43,708 nucleotides of DNA from Streptomyces himastatinicus ATCC 53653 (GTDB lineage Bacteria > Actinomycetota > Actinomycetes > Streptomycetales > Streptomycetaceae): the NCBI RefSeq assembly GCF_000158915.1, contig NZ_GG657754.1, forward strand, positions 3,294,209-3,337,916. Reading direction: 5' to 3'. The first letter of the stretch is position 1. Each line of letters starts with the position of its first letter. Shown in pieces: positions 1 through 10,222 of this stretch. Under the pieces are notes generated by a model, which was given only the letters and a program-made list of their open reading frames with translations, was not told the origin of the DNA and did no database searches. The position numbers and the translations under genes are program-made.

Positions 1-1030
1 CCTCGCCGTCCTGTTCGACGACGCCCTCGGCGAGCGGCCTGCGCTCGGCCGGGGCCTGCGCGGAGCCGGAGCCGCCGCGTCCGCGACCGCCGAGCAGTCC
101 GCGCAGCCGCGGCCGGCTCGCCGAGCGGGCGCGCAGCACCCGGTCGACCTCGCGCCAGGTGACATCGCTCGCGTACGAGATGGTCCGGGCCGACTCGTAG
201 ACCTGGCGCAGCAGGGCGTCGGCGTCCAGCAGGTCGAGCGCGCCCGCGATCTGGTCCTGTTCCTGGAGGGAGAGCCGGTCGGTGGCCCGGCCGGTGGCCA
301 GGTGGAGCGCGTCGCGGGTGTCCAGCAGCCGGCGCCGGGCCTCGGCCAGGCCCTCGCGGGGGGCGTCGGCGAGCCAGGAGGCGGCGATGGCGCGCAGCGC
401 GGTGGCGTCGCGCAGTCCGCCGCGGGCCTCCTTCAGGTCGGGTTCGAGCAGGAACTGGAGCTCGCCGTGGCGCTCGCCGCGCTCCTGGCACAGCTCGCGC
501 AGCTCGGGCAGGCGCTTCGGGGCCTGGGCGCGCCAGTCGGCGAGGACGGTGGTGCGCAGGCCCGCGGTGAGGTCGGCATCGCCCGCGAGATGGCGGGCGT
601 CCAGCAGGCCGAGCTGGACCTTCAGGTCTTCGGCGGCGGTCTTGCGGGCCTCGTCGGGGGTGCGTACGGAGTGGTCGAGGGCCAGCCCCATGTCCCAGAC
701 GGGGTACCAGACGTGGTCGGCGAGCTTGGCGAGGGCGGAGGAGTCGGCGGAGCCGTCGTGCAGCAGGACGACGTCGAGGTCGCTGCGCGGGGACAGCTCG
801 CCGCGGCCATAGCCGCCGACCGCCACCAGCGCCACGCCGCCGCCGATCCCGGAGGTCTCGGCGCCGCCGCCGAGCAGGGCGGCCAGCCACTGGTCGGTGA
901 GTCCGGCCAGCGCGCTACGGCGCGGCGGCCCGGACCGCGACTCCTCCTGGAGGAGTCGCAGCCGGGCCGCCGCGTAGCCGCCGGGGCCCGAGTCGGTGGT
1001 CTCTGTCGTTGCCTCGACGTGTTCCGTCAA
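1..1030 (-). CDS. glnD: [Protein-PII] uridylyl/adenylyltransferase GlnD, N-terminal part, cut by the window edge
   Basis: About 343 N-terminal residues are present and the rest lies beyond base 1. The nucleotidyltransferase core is visible: a GGYGRGELSPRSDLDVVLL segment around residues 65-83, with the G-G/R...SDxD pattern of this fold. A GlnD-type linker follows, containing ELQFLLEPDLKEARGGLRD. In Streptomyces this enzyme adenylylates PII (GlnK) on a tyrosine rather than uridylylating it; that is family knowledge, not visible here. The start is a TTG at 1028-1030, preceded by AGGGAG eight bases upstream. It follows glnK by 44 bases in the same direction, so it is the last gene of an amtB-glnK-glnD operon. 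I am sure of the family. The activity of the missing HD and ACT domains cannot be judged. Confidence 0.93.
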   Translation of the reverse strand, partial: MTEHVEATTETTDSGPGGYAAARLRLLQEESRSGPPRRSALAGLTDQWLAALLGGGAETSGIGGGVALVAVGGYGRGELSPRSDLDVVLLHDGSADSSALAKLADHVWYPVWDMGLALDHSVRTPDEARKTAAEDLKVQLGLLDARHLAGDADLTAGLRTTVLADWRAQAPKRLPELRELCQERGERHGELQFLLEPDLKEARGGLRDATALRAIAASWLADAPREGLAEARRRLLDTRDALHLATGRATDRLSLQEQDQIAGALDLLDADALLRQVYESARTISYASDVTWREVDRVLRARSASRPRLRGLLGGRGRGGSGSAQAPAERRPLAEGVVEQDGE

Positions 1031-1074
1031 CTCGGCTGCTCCCTGTCAGCTGGGGGTACGGGCTCTGGATGCCG

Positions 1075-2783
<1,709 letters not shown>

Positions 2784-2864
2784 CGGCGTCTCCTCGCTGT
2801 CGAAACGGCCCGGGCTGGCAATAAACAAAAGGGCCGGTATTCGCCACGAGATTGGCGCAGTGCC

Positions 2865-2902
2865 GTTTCAGTCGATGCCGCTCGATGTTTCGCGGCAGTG
2901 AC
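2865..2902 (-). promoter_or_regulatory. GlnR box upstream of amtB
   Basis: Read on the minus strand this is GTCAC-n6-GAAAC-n6-CGGCA-n6-GAAAC. It matches the two-repeat GlnR consensus of streptomycetes (gTnAC-n6-GaAAC, twice), with only the second 'a' half-site degenerate. Its near edge lies 82 bases upstream of the amtB start. GlnR activates amtB-glnK-glnD under nitrogen limitation in S. coelicolor, so the context fits. Control here is inferred from the motif. Confidence 0.8.
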
Positions 2903-2989
2903 GAAGGGCGCGGGCGTGTTACGTGCGGATGAATTGCCGGTACGGGGTCCTTCCCTCCGTTACCGTGCCGCAACCCGCTCCGGGCCGCC

Positions 2990-4491
2990 TCAGACGGCCC
3001 GCGGGGCGCCCCCCTCGTCCGGGGAGTCGGGCAGCATGGCGACGAGCTTGTCGCTGAGCTCGGCGACCTCGGGCACGTCCCCGAAGTGCCGCACCGCGGT
3101 GTCCACGGTCTTGCGGAGGCGGTTGTTCACCCGCTCCGAGCGGATCCGCTGGGCGAGCGGCAGCGCCTTCCCGGCGACCTCCGCGCACTGCTCGGGCTCC
3201 TTCTGGAGGAGGTGGACGGTGGCCATGCCGATCAGGTTGAGCGCATACGAACGCTGGTGCCCGCCCTCACCCCCGGCGGTCTCCTCGCCGAAGAGGCGCA
3301 CGGCGTTGCGCATCACCGGGTCGGCGAGCTGGGCGTAGGTGGGGCTGCGGCCCGCGACATAGGCGAGGTCTCGGTAGGAGTGGGCGTTCTCCCGTTCAGC
3401 TCGGCCTCGGAGAAGAAGCCGATCCAGTTCGGTTCGCCGTCGCCCGCGGCGCAGTCGGCGAAGGTGTCCTCGGCCATCTTGACGGCGCGGTGGCACTTAC
3501 CGGGCTGGCCCATATTGGCGTACGCCCGGCCCTCCATCGCATACAGCATGGCCTGGGTGCGCGGGGTGGCGCTCTCCCGGCTGCCGTACTGCGCGAGGTG
3601 GATCAGCTCCAGCGCGTCGTCGGGCCGCCCGACGTGGATCATCTGGCGGCTCATGCTGGAGAGGATGTACGAGCCGAGGGGCCGGTCGCCGGACTCCTTG
3701 GCTGCGTGCAGCGCGAGGACGAAGTACTTCTGGGCGGTGGGCTGGAGCCCGATGTCGTAGCTCATCCACCCGGCCAGCTCGGCCAGCTCCCCCGCGACCT
3801 TGAACAGCCGCTTGGACACGGCCTCGGTGTGCGACTCCTGGAGCAGGTCGGTGACCTCGTGGAGCTGGCCGACCACCGCCTTGCGGCGCAGCCCGCCACC
3901 GCACTGGGCGTCCCAGGCGCGGAACATCGTGATGGTGGACTCCAGCAGCTCCAGCTCCGGCTCGGAGAGCCGGGAGATGCGCCGTGAGCGGCCGCTGTCC
4001 GCCGCGCGCACGCCGCCGGGCGCCCCGCTGGGCGAGGGCACCAGCCAGCGCTGCATGGGCTCGATGAGGGCGGGGCCCGCGGAGAGGGCGAGCGAGGTGC
4101 CGAGGAAGCCGCGCCGGGCGAGCATGAGATCGCTGCGCGAGAACTCGCCGATCAGCGCGACGGTCTCGGGTCCGGCCCAGGGAAGATCCACTCCAGATAC
4201 GGACGGTGACCGGTGGGCGGGGCGCAGTCCCAGGTCCTCGATGCCGACCACACAGCCGAAGCGCTCGGAGAACAGCTCGGAGAGGATCTGCGGGATCGGC
4301 TCGCGCGGCTGCTCCCCGTCCAGCCAGCGGCGCACCCGCGAGGTGTCCGTACTGATGTGATGGGCGCCTAACTGGCGCGCCCTGCGGTTGACTTGGCGGG
4401 CCAGCTCCCCCTTCGACCAGCCGCTGCGCACAAACCACGATCCCAGCTGTGCGTTGGGTCGCTTGTCAGCACCGCCGCCGCTGTCGCCCAC
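2990..4491 (-). CDS. nsdA: NsdA-type regulator of development and antibiotic production, frameshifted in this sequence
   Basis: The gene reads in two frames joined near 3390-3394. The upstream part ends FFSEAELNG and the downstream part begins ENAHSYRDLAYVAGRSPTY. Adding one base (AACGGCGAGAAC instead of AACGGGAGAAC on the coding strand) restores a continuous protein of about 500 residues. The N terminus (WFVRSGWSKGELARQVNRRA, then DTSRVRRWLDG) resembles a helix-turn-helix. The rest is TPR-like helical repeats, for example GDRPLGSYILSSMSRQMIHVGRPDDALELI. In S. coelicolor NsdA negatively affects sporulation and antibiotic synthesis. The start is ambiguous. I prefer the GTG at 4489-4491 (GGGGG seven bases upstream, protein starts near GGGADKRPN) over the GTG at 4548. 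The frameshift is probably a sequence error, because both halves are well conserved. Confidence 0.85.
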
Positions 4492-4934
4492 CGGAATGCC
4501 CCCATCCCACGATTCTTCCCGGACCGCCACCAGAATGCCTTCTGTCACGGTCAGTTGTCCCCGCGATACGGCGCATCAACCGTCTGCCGCGGGAACCGGC
4601 CCTTGCCAGTGGCAAGTACCGGGCCGCGATCGGGCGAGTGCTCGCAACCGGGGATCGTGCACCGAAAGTAATCCTACGATCACGCTCCTTGCGAGGTGGA
4701 TCGGGAAAACGCCACCATTCGCCACCCCTTCGAATGAACCCCATCGCCGATTCACACGATTCACTTGACACGGAGCGACCGGAAGAACGCGAAGAGGTGC
4801 GCAGCGGGGCGCATGCGCCGTTCCGCGCCACCCGTTACACCGCGACACACCACCTGCCGCACCACATCGGCGACGGAGCGTCATCGGCGCGCTCCGGCTC
4901 GTAACCATCGAGAGCGCGACCCGTTGGAGGGGGC
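4492..4934. promoter_or_regulatory. Divergent intergenic region between nsdA and the primase/polymerase-like gene
   Basis: About 440 bases with no convincing gene if nsdA starts at 4491. The open frames here lack ribosome sites and are shadows. On the minus strand a TAGGAT hexamer at 4671-4676 could be a -10 for nsdA. On the plus strand a TTGACA lies near 4765-4770, but no good -10 follows at the right distance. The segment around 4660-4770 is less GC-rich than its surroundings, as expected for promoters. I see no palindromic operator. Confidence 0.4.
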
Positions 4935-5606
4935 ATGGGCTTCACGATCGGCGGCATCCGGGAGATGCGGTCCGGCTCACGGCGCCGCGGCCGCACGTCC
5001 GAGTCCACCACGGTGGCGGAGTACACCGGGCTGTGGGGCTGGGACGTGGTGCCGGGCGCCCGGGCCACGCGCGGCACGAGCGGTAGCAGAAACGAATGCT
5101 CCTGCGGCGCAGCCGACTGCCCCGCCCCCGGCGCGCATCCGCTCGGCTTCTCCCCCGGCGTGCCAGCGGGCGCCACGCTCGTGGCCGCCGCGGCGGCGTG
5201 GGAGGAGGTCCCGGGCGCGGCCGTGCTGCTGCCCGTGGGCCGGTCGTTCGACGTCCTGGAGGTGGCCGAGTACGCGGGGCGGCACGCCCTGGTGCGGCTG
5301 GAGCGGATGGGCCTGCCGCTCGGCCCGGTGGCCGTCACCCCGCACGGGCGCGCCCAGTTCTTCGTCGCGCCGGGGGCCTGCGCCGAACTCCCCGAACTGC
5401 TCTACCGCATGGGCTGGGACGACGCGGACCTCGATCTGCGCTGCCTCGGCAAGGGCGACCACATCACCGCGCCGCCCTCCGACCTCGGGGGCTTGGGGCC
5501 GGTGCGCTGGCTGCGCCCGCCGACCCTCGACACCGCGGGCCAGCCGCCGCACGCCCGGCTGGTGCTGGGCACCCTCGCCTACGCGAGCCACCGGGCCGGG
5601 GCCTGA
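4935..5606 (+). CDS. Bifunctional DNA primase/polymerase-like domain protein
   Basis: A 223-residue protein that I recognise as the short Streptomyces protein carrying a primase/polymerase (prim-pol) N-terminal-type fold. It begins MGFTIGGIREMRSGSRRRGR. It contains a Cys cluster (CSCGAADCPAPGAHPLGFSPG, like the zinc-binding 'C-x-C...C..PGKHP' element of prim-pol proteins), then LLPVGRSFDVLEV, and ends RWLRPPTLDTAGQPPHARLVLGTLAYASHR. The long prim-pol/helicase fusions carry further domains that are absent here, so catalytic activity is uncertain. GGAGGGGG lies just upstream of the ATG. It is divergent from nsdA and convergent with ftsY, with a strong terminator between. The gene looks native in codon use, not recently acquired. 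Confidence 0.75.
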   Translation: MGFTIGGIREMRSGSRRRGRTSESTTVAEYTGLWGWDVVPGARATRGTSGSRNECSCGAADCPAPGAHPLGFSPGVPAGATLVAAAAAWEEVPGAAVLLPVGRSFDVLEVAEYAGRHALVRLERMGLPLGPVAVTPHGRAQFFVAPGACAELPELLYRMGWDDADLDLRCLGKGDHITAPPSDLGGLGPVRWLRPPTLDTAGQPPHARLVLGTLAYASHRAGA

Positions 5607-5630
5607 CGCTCCGCGACGGGTTCACCGAAA

Positions 5631-5675
5631 CGCCGGACGGGCTTGAATCGTCCATCGATTCAAGCCCGTCCGGCG
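5631..5675. terminator. Bidirectional terminator: perfect 20-bp stem
   Basis: CGCCGGACGGGCTTGAATCG at 5631-5650 pairs perfectly with 5656-5675 across the five-base loop TCCAT. It sits between the convergent ends of the prim-pol-like gene (5606) and ftsY (5698), so it can serve both. There is no long T tract, as is usual in Streptomyces. Confidence 0.9.
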
Positions 5676-5697
5676 ATGAATCCAAAGACTGACCGGA

Positions 5698-6915
5698 TCA
5701 GTCGCCGATCAGCGCGTCGACGAACGCCTCCGGCTCGAACGGCGCCAGATCGTCCGCGCCCTCGCCCAGCCCGATCAGCTTGACCGGTACGCCCAGTTCG
5801 CGCTGGACCGCGACCACGATGCCGCCCTTGGCGGTGCCGTCCAGCTTGGTGAGCACGATGCCGGTGATGTCCACCACCTCGCGGAAGACCCGCGCCTGCA
5901 CCAGGCCGTTCTGCCCGGTGGTGGCGTCGAGCACGAGCAGCACCTCGTCCACCGTGCCGTGCTTCTCCACGACCCGCTTGACCTTGCCCAGCTCGTCCAT
6001 CAGACCGGTCTTGGTGTGCAGCCGCCCGGCGGTGTCGATGAGCACGACGTCCGCGGACTCGGCGATGCCCTCCTTCACCGCGTCGAAGCCGACCGACGCC
6101 GGGTCGCCGCCCTCGGGGCCGCGGACTGTACGGGCGCCGACCCGCTCGCCCCAGGTCTGGAGCTGATCGGCGGCGGCCGCCCGGAAGGTGTCCGCCGCGC
6201 CCAGCACGACCGACTTGCCGTCGGCCACCAGGACCCGGGCGAGCTTGCCGGTGGTGGTGGTCTTGCCGGTGCCGTTGACCCCGACGACCATGACGACGCC
6301 CGGCTTCTCCTCGCCGTTCGTCCCCACCCCGCCCTCGGTGTGCACGGTGCGGTCGGCCTCGGTGCCGACGAGGTGCAGCAGCTCCTCGCGCAGCAGCCCC
6401 CGCAGCTCGTCGGGGGTGCGGGTGCCGAGCACCTTGACCCGCTCGCGCAGCCGCTCGACCAGCTCCTGGGTCGGCGCGACGCCGACGTCGGCGGTCAGCA
6501 GCGTATCCTCGATCTCCTCCCAGGTGTCGTCGTCGAGGTGCTCACGGGACAGCAGCGTCAGCAGCCCCTTGCCCAGAGTGGTCTGGGACCGGGACAGCCG
6601 GGCGCGCAGCCGGACCAGCCGGCCGGCGGTCGGCTCGGGGACCTCGACCGGCGGGGCCTCCGGCGCGGCGGCCTCCGCGGGCGCGGCCGGTGCCTCGGTG
6701 CCGGGCAGGTCCACCTCTTCGATGGTTCTGCGCGGCTCCTCGCGCGGGGTTTCGGCCTCCTCGCCGACATGCGGTTCGGCGGGCGGCGCGGTGACGGACG
6801 GGCTGCTCGGCGGTGTCGGGGGCAGCTGCTTCTTCTTGCGGCTGCTGATCACAAGCCCGCTGATCGCGCCGAGCGCGACCACAGCGATGACTACAGCAAG
6901 GATGACGAATTCCAT
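5698..6915 (-). CDS. ftsY: Signal recognition particle receptor FtsY
   Basis: A 405-residue SRP GTPase. It has an N-terminal membrane segment (residues 2-24, MEFVILAVVIAVVALGAISG), an acidic/proline-rich A domain to about 100, the N domain, and then the G domain. G-domain motifs are G212VNGTGKT219, DTFRAAA (242), DTAGR (294) and TKLD (356), with a closing GEGADDLAPFEPEAFVDAL. It binds the SRP54/Ffh-ribosome complex and delivers nascent membrane proteins to the translocon. Direct membrane anchoring through an N-terminal helix is typical of actinobacteria. I chose the ATG at 6913-6915 because the membrane helix then begins at residue 2. A GTG at 6936 would add seven residues. Confidence 0.97.
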   Translation of the reverse strand: MEFVILAVVIAVVALGAISGLVISSRKKKQLPPTPPSSPSVTAPPAEPHVGEEAETPREEPRRTIEEVDLPGTEAPAAPAEAAAPEAPPVEVPEPTAGRLVRLRARLSRSQTTLGKGLLTLLSREHLDDDTWEEIEDTLLTADVGVAPTQELVERLRERVKVLGTRTPDELRGLLREELLHLVGTEADRTVHTEGGVGTNGEEKPGVVMVVGVNGTGKTTTTGKLARVLVADGKSVVLGAADTFRAAAADQLQTWGERVGARTVRGPEGGDPASVGFDAVKEGIAESADVVLIDTAGRLHTKTGLMDELGKVKRVVEKHGTVDEVLLVLDATTGQNGLVQARVFREVVDITGIVLTKLDGTAKGGIVVAVQRELGVPVKLIGLGEGADDLAPFEPEAFVDALIGD

Positions 6916-6961
6916 AACCCACCCAGTATCAGACACATGGCGGAGGGAGTCATTCGCCTCG

Positions 6962-7630
6962 TCATTCGCCTCCGAGCCCGGCCTCGCGGGCCCGGACGAT
7001 CGCCTGGGCCCGGTCGTGCACCTGGAGCTTGGCGAAGATCGAGCCGACGTGGTTGCGCACGGTCTTGTCGGTGACCACCAGCCGCTGGGCGATCTGCCGG
7101 TAACCGAGCCCGCCCGCGAGCAGGTCCAGCACCTCCCGTTCGCGCGCGGTGAGGGTCGGGAACGCCTCCTTGGCCGACGCCGCGCCGGAGGCGCCCAGCA
7201 GCACCCCGAGCCGCTCCGCCATGCGCGGACTGAAGACGGCGCCGCCGCGCGCCACGGTGTGCAGGGCGCGCAGGATCTCGTCCCGGCCCGCGCCCTTGAG
7301 GAGATAGCCGCGGGCCCCGGCGCGCACGGCGGCCAGCAGGCTGTCGTCGTCCTCGGACATCGTCATGACCATCACCCGCGCCCCGGGGCGGGCGCACAGG
7401 ATCCGCCGGGTGGCCTCCAGACCGGACCGGCCGGGCAGCCCGAGGTCCATGACCACCAGATCGGGTGCGGCGCGCCCGGCCTCGGCGACCGCCTCGTCCG
7501 CGCAGGCCGCCTGGCCGACGACGGTGAAGGCGTCGTCCAGGTTGAGGGCGGCGGCCAGACCTTCGCGGAAGAGGGGATGGTCGTCGACGAGCAGCACGCG
7601 CCACTGCGCGGCGCCCGCCGGCGCCGTCAC
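6962..7630 (-). CDS. LuxR-family (NarL-type) two-component response regulator
   Basis: With the GTG at 7628-7630 this is a 222-residue regulator of normal family length. The receiver domain has the acidic pair in LLVDDHP (Asp16/17), phospho-acceptor Asp62 (VVMDLGLPG), Thr90 and Lys112. The C-terminal LuxR HTH reads LTAREREVLDLLAGGLGYRQIAQRL...DKTVRNHVGSIFAKL. The start overlaps the kinase stop in a GTGA junction, so the two are translationally coupled. The frame stays open to an ATG at 7738, which would add a Gln/Gly-repeat leader (IQGPIQGQIQG) encoded in the kinase's own 3' repeat. I consider that extension unlikely but not excluded. The target genes are unknown. Confidence 0.92.
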   Translation of the reverse strand: MTAPAGAAQWRVLLVDDHPLFREGLAAALNLDDAFTVVGQAACADEAVAEAGRAAPDLVVMDLGLPGRSGLEATRRILCARPGARVMVMTMSEDDDSLLAAVRAGARGYLLKGAGRDEILRALHTVARGGAVFSPRMAERLGVLLGASGAASAKEAFPTLTAREREVLDLLAGGLGYRQIAQRLVVTDKTVRNHVGSIFAKLQVHDRAQAIVRAREAGLGGE

Positions 7631-9819
7631 GGGGAGGGCGTCCTCTCCCTGGGCGCGTCCCTGGATCTGTCCCTGGATCGGTCCTTGGATCTGTCCCTGG
7701 GCTTGGCTTCGGTGATGAGTGTCGTACAGGACCGGCATCCGGTGTGCTCCAGGTGTTCTTCGGGGTCCTCGTTCTCCCCGGGTCCGGTGAGCGGCAGCAC
7801 CGCGTGCACCACGGTGCCGGTCGCGGAGCCGGTGACCGAGCAGGAGCCGCCGATCTCCTCGGCCCGCTCCCGGACCGAGGCCAGCCCGATGCCGCGCACC
7901 GCGGTCTCCGGCAGTCCGCTGCCGTCGTCGGTGATCGTTATGTCGAGGGTGCCGAGGGTGTCGGGGTCGGTGGCCAGTTCGACCCGGACCTGGCGGGCCC
8001 GGGCGTGTCGTACGGCGTTGGTGAGCGACTCGGCCGCGATCCGGTACGCCGCGGTCTCCACGCCCGGCGACAGCGGGGGGAGGACGGCGGGGCGGCTGGC
8101 CACGCTCACCCGCAGCCCGTCCACGCCCAGCCGCCGCGCCAGGTCCCGCACCGCACCGGCGAGACCGCGCTCGGCGAGGGCGGCCGGGGCGAGCCCGGCG
8201 GTGATGCGGCGCACCTCGACAGGGCCCTCAGCGAGCGTTCGGCTGCCTCGGAGAGCTGGGGCGCAGGCCGGGTGGCCGGGCGGACAGGAGGTCTGGGCGA
8301 TGTCCAGGCGCAGCCGCACGGCGGCGAGTTGGGGCCCGAGGCCGTCGTGGATCTCCCGGCGCAGCCTGCGCCGTTCCTGTTCGCGGGCGAGCACCAGCCG
8401 CTCGCGGGCGGCCTGCGCCTCCTCGGCCAGCCGCAGCGCGGCGAGCGCGGGGGCGGCCTGGTCGGCGAGGAGGGACAGCAGCCCGCTGTCGCGCTCGGCG
8501 GGGGTGCCGGAGCCGTCGCGGGAGACTTCGAGGCGGCCGACGGTGCGGCCGTGGTGGCGCAGCGGGTAGGTCTGGACGCGGCCGGTGAGCGGTGCCCCGG
8601 CGTCGGCCAGCCGCCGGGGCCCGGCGCGGGTGTCGACGCTGACGGCGGCGCCGGACACGCCGAGGTCCTCCACGGCGCTGCGGCAGATCTGCTGGGGCAC
8701 CTCGCCCGGGTGCGGGGCCTGCTGGAGGCGTACGGCCAGGGCGCTGACGGCTTCGTGCGGCCGGGCCCTGGGCCCGTAGAAGGCGCGCTCGACGCGGAGG
8801 GTGAGCCAGCGGGCGGACGGCCGCAGGGCCCAGCCCAGCAGCAGGGCGCCGCCGACGGCGGTGACGGTGGTCCCGTTGCGTACGGAGGGGAGCCCGGCCT
8901 GCACGGCGACGGCGGCGCAGACGACGACGGCCGCGAGCGAGGTGAGGACGAAGGCGCGGGCGAGCCGGTGGCTGGTGGAGCGGTCGAGCCGCCAGATCCC
9001 GGTGCGGGCGACGCCCAGGCAGATGGCGGCCGCCCAGACCGCGCTGCCGAGGGTGCGGGCCGCGATGGTGGGCATGCCCTCGCCCCACTCCGACAGCAGG
9101 AGGGAGACGCAGGCCGGGTAGGCCCCGGCCAGCAGGGCCCAGTCGCGCCGCTCGGCGCCGCCGGAGACGGCGGCGCGGCAGCACAGGGAGGCCGTGACGG
9201 CGAGCGCCACGGTGCGCAGCACCCAGGGCTCCGCCTCGCCGTAGGTGGCGAGGTGGTCGAAGGCCCATTGGCCGCCGGTGGTGTGGAAGGCGGGGTTGGT
9301 GACGGCGCCGACGCGCGGCTCGCTGATCAGCCACAGCGCGGCGTAGCCGAGCCAGTAGGCGGAGGCGGCGGCGCTCATGGCCCACCAGTGCCAGCGCCGT
9401 TTGGCGCCGCGGGGGAAGAGCCACAGCGGCAGCAGCAGGACGGTCAGGGGGCGGCAGACCATGCCGGCCACCGACAGCAGCAGGGACACGGCAGCGCCCG
9501 CCGGTCCGAGCCCGGCGGGCCCCAGCAGGTCGGCGACGGCGGAGGGCAGCAGCCACAGGGCGCCCGCCACCAGCAGCACTCCGCCGTAGCGCCGGGCGGA
9601 CCGCTCGGCGAGCAGCAGGACGCCGACGCCGAGCACCGGGACGCCCACGGCCACCGAGGTGAGGGCCGCGGTGCCGCGCAGGCGGGTGGAGGACAGGGCG
9701 AGCCACTCGTCGTCGACCCGCAGCAGACCGGCGAGCCAGCCGGCCAGCACCACGACGAACAGCGCCGACACCCCGCCCGCGGCCTGCACGGCACGGTCTT
9801 TCGGAAGGGCGTGCCGCAT
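7627..9819 (-). CDS. Membrane sensor histidine kinase, HisKA_3 type
   Basis: A 730-residue kinase. Residues 1-340 hold about 8-10 hydrophobic membrane segments. Residues 355-465 look like a GAF-type domain (LQQAPHPGEVPQQICRSAVEDLGVSGAAVSVD). The HisKA_3 dimerisation helix has His491 (LRREIHDGLGPQLAAVRLRL). The HATPase has its N box at 597-606 (ESLTNAVRHA), DDGSG at 631 and GIGLASVRER at 643. A tail after about 685 carries a CRSC motif (residues 695-698) and a Lys/Arg-Asp repeat (RDRSKDRSRDRSRD) encoded by a 12-base tandem repeat. The start is the ATG at 9817-9819, two bases after the stop of the secreted protein gene. No clear ribosome site is seen, which suggests coupling. It pairs with the LuxR-type regulator immediately downstream. 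The signal sensed is unknown. Confidence 0.93.
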   Translation of the reverse strand: MRHALPKDRAVQAAGGVSALFVVVLAGWLAGLLRVDDEWLALSSTRLRGTAALTSVAVGVPVLGVGVLLLAERSARRYGGVLLVAGALWLLPSAVADLLGPAGLGPAGAAVSLLLSVAGMVCRPLTVLLLPLWLFPRGAKRRWHWWAMSAAASAYWLGYAALWLISEPRVGAVTNPAFHTTGGQWAFDHLATYGEAEPWVLRTVALAVTASLCCRAAVSGGAERRDWALLAGAYPACVSLLLSEWGEGMPTIAARTLGSAVWAAAICLGVARTGIWRLDRSTSHRLARAFVLTSLAAVVVCAAVAVQAGLPSVRNGTTVTAVGGALLLGWALRPSARWLTLRVERAFYGPRARPHEAVSALAVRLQQAPHPGEVPQQICRSAVEDLGVSGAAVSVDTRAGPRRLADAGAPLTGRVQTYPLRHHGRTVGRLEVSRDGSGTPAERDSGLLSLLADQAAPALAALRLAEEAQAARERLVLAREQERRRLRREIHDGLGPQLAAVRLRLDIAQTSCPPGHPACAPALRGSRTLAEGPVEVRRITAGLAPAALAERGLAGAVRDLARRLGVDGLRVSVASRPAVLPPLSPGVETAAYRIAAESLTNAVRHARARQVRVELATDPDTLGTLDITITDDGSGLPETAVRGIGLASVRERAEEIGGSCSVTGSATGTVVHAVLPLTGPGENEDPEEHLEHTGCRSCTTLITEAKPRDRSKDRSRDRSRDAPRERTPSP
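7657..7704. repeat. Four tandem copies of a 12-base unit in the kinase/regulator overlap
   Basis: Plus-strand units are GTCCCTGGATCT, GTCCCTGGATCG, GTCCTTGGATCT and GTCCCTGGGCTT. On the minus strand they encode the charged tail (RDRSKDRSRD) of the kinase. In another frame they encode the IQGPIQGQIQG stretch that would lead the response regulator if its upstream ATG were used. The unit is a multiple of three, so changes in copy number preserve both frames. Confidence 0.9.
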
Positions 9820-9820
9820 A

Positions 9821-10093
9821 TCAGCCGGCGGTCGGCCCGGCGAGCCGGGCGCCGCCCCGGACCCACAGCGTGACGTAGTTGGCGCTGCGGCCGGGGCGGC
9901 ACTTGTACTCGTCCCACTTGCTCTTCTCCACCCCGGCCTCCCCTGCCTTCCGGCAGGCGCCTTGGGTGTCGAAGTGTCCTTCCTCGCGCCAGCCGCCTCC
10001 GGAGGCGGTGGCGGGCGAGGCTCCGGCGGTCCACATGACGGTTCCCGCGAGCAGGCCGAGCGCCGTGGTGGCGCGGATTCGGGAAAGTCGCAT
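9821..10093 (-). CDS. Small secreted protein with two cysteines
   Basis: A 90-residue protein. It has an N-terminal signal peptide (MRLSRIRATTALGLLAGTVMWTAG, likely cleaved after ASPATA near residue 30). The mature part is about 60 residues (GGGWREEGHFDTQGACRKAG...KWDEYKCRPG), with exactly two Cys that could form a disulfide, and it ends YVTLWVRGGARLAGPTAG. The start ATG at 10091-10093 has a textbook AGGAGG six bases upstream; the open frame further upstream has none. I recognise it only as one of the short secreted 'hypothetical' proteins common in streptomycetes. It ends one base before the sensor kinase start, so the two are probably co-transcribed. It could be an extracellular partner of the kinase, which is an inference from position alone. 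Confidence 0.8.
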   Translation of the reverse strand: MRLSRIRATTALGLLAGTVMWTAGASPATASGGGWREEGHFDTQGACRKAGEAGVEKSKWDEYKCRPGRSANYVTLWVRGGARLAGPTAG

Positions 10094-10222
10094 CTTCAAC
10101 CTCCTGGTACTCGCCCGTGCCTTACCCCGCCTCACGGCTCTGAAGTGCGCGGACGCCATGCCCCACCCGAACCGGTGACCCGCCCGCACCCGCGTTCCGG
10201 TGGGGCATTCACCCTTTCCGGT

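Noticed and set aside
6188..8569. Long plus-strand frame opposite ftsY and the two-component genes
   Set aside because: Ser/Arg-rich shadow crossing three genes on the other strand.
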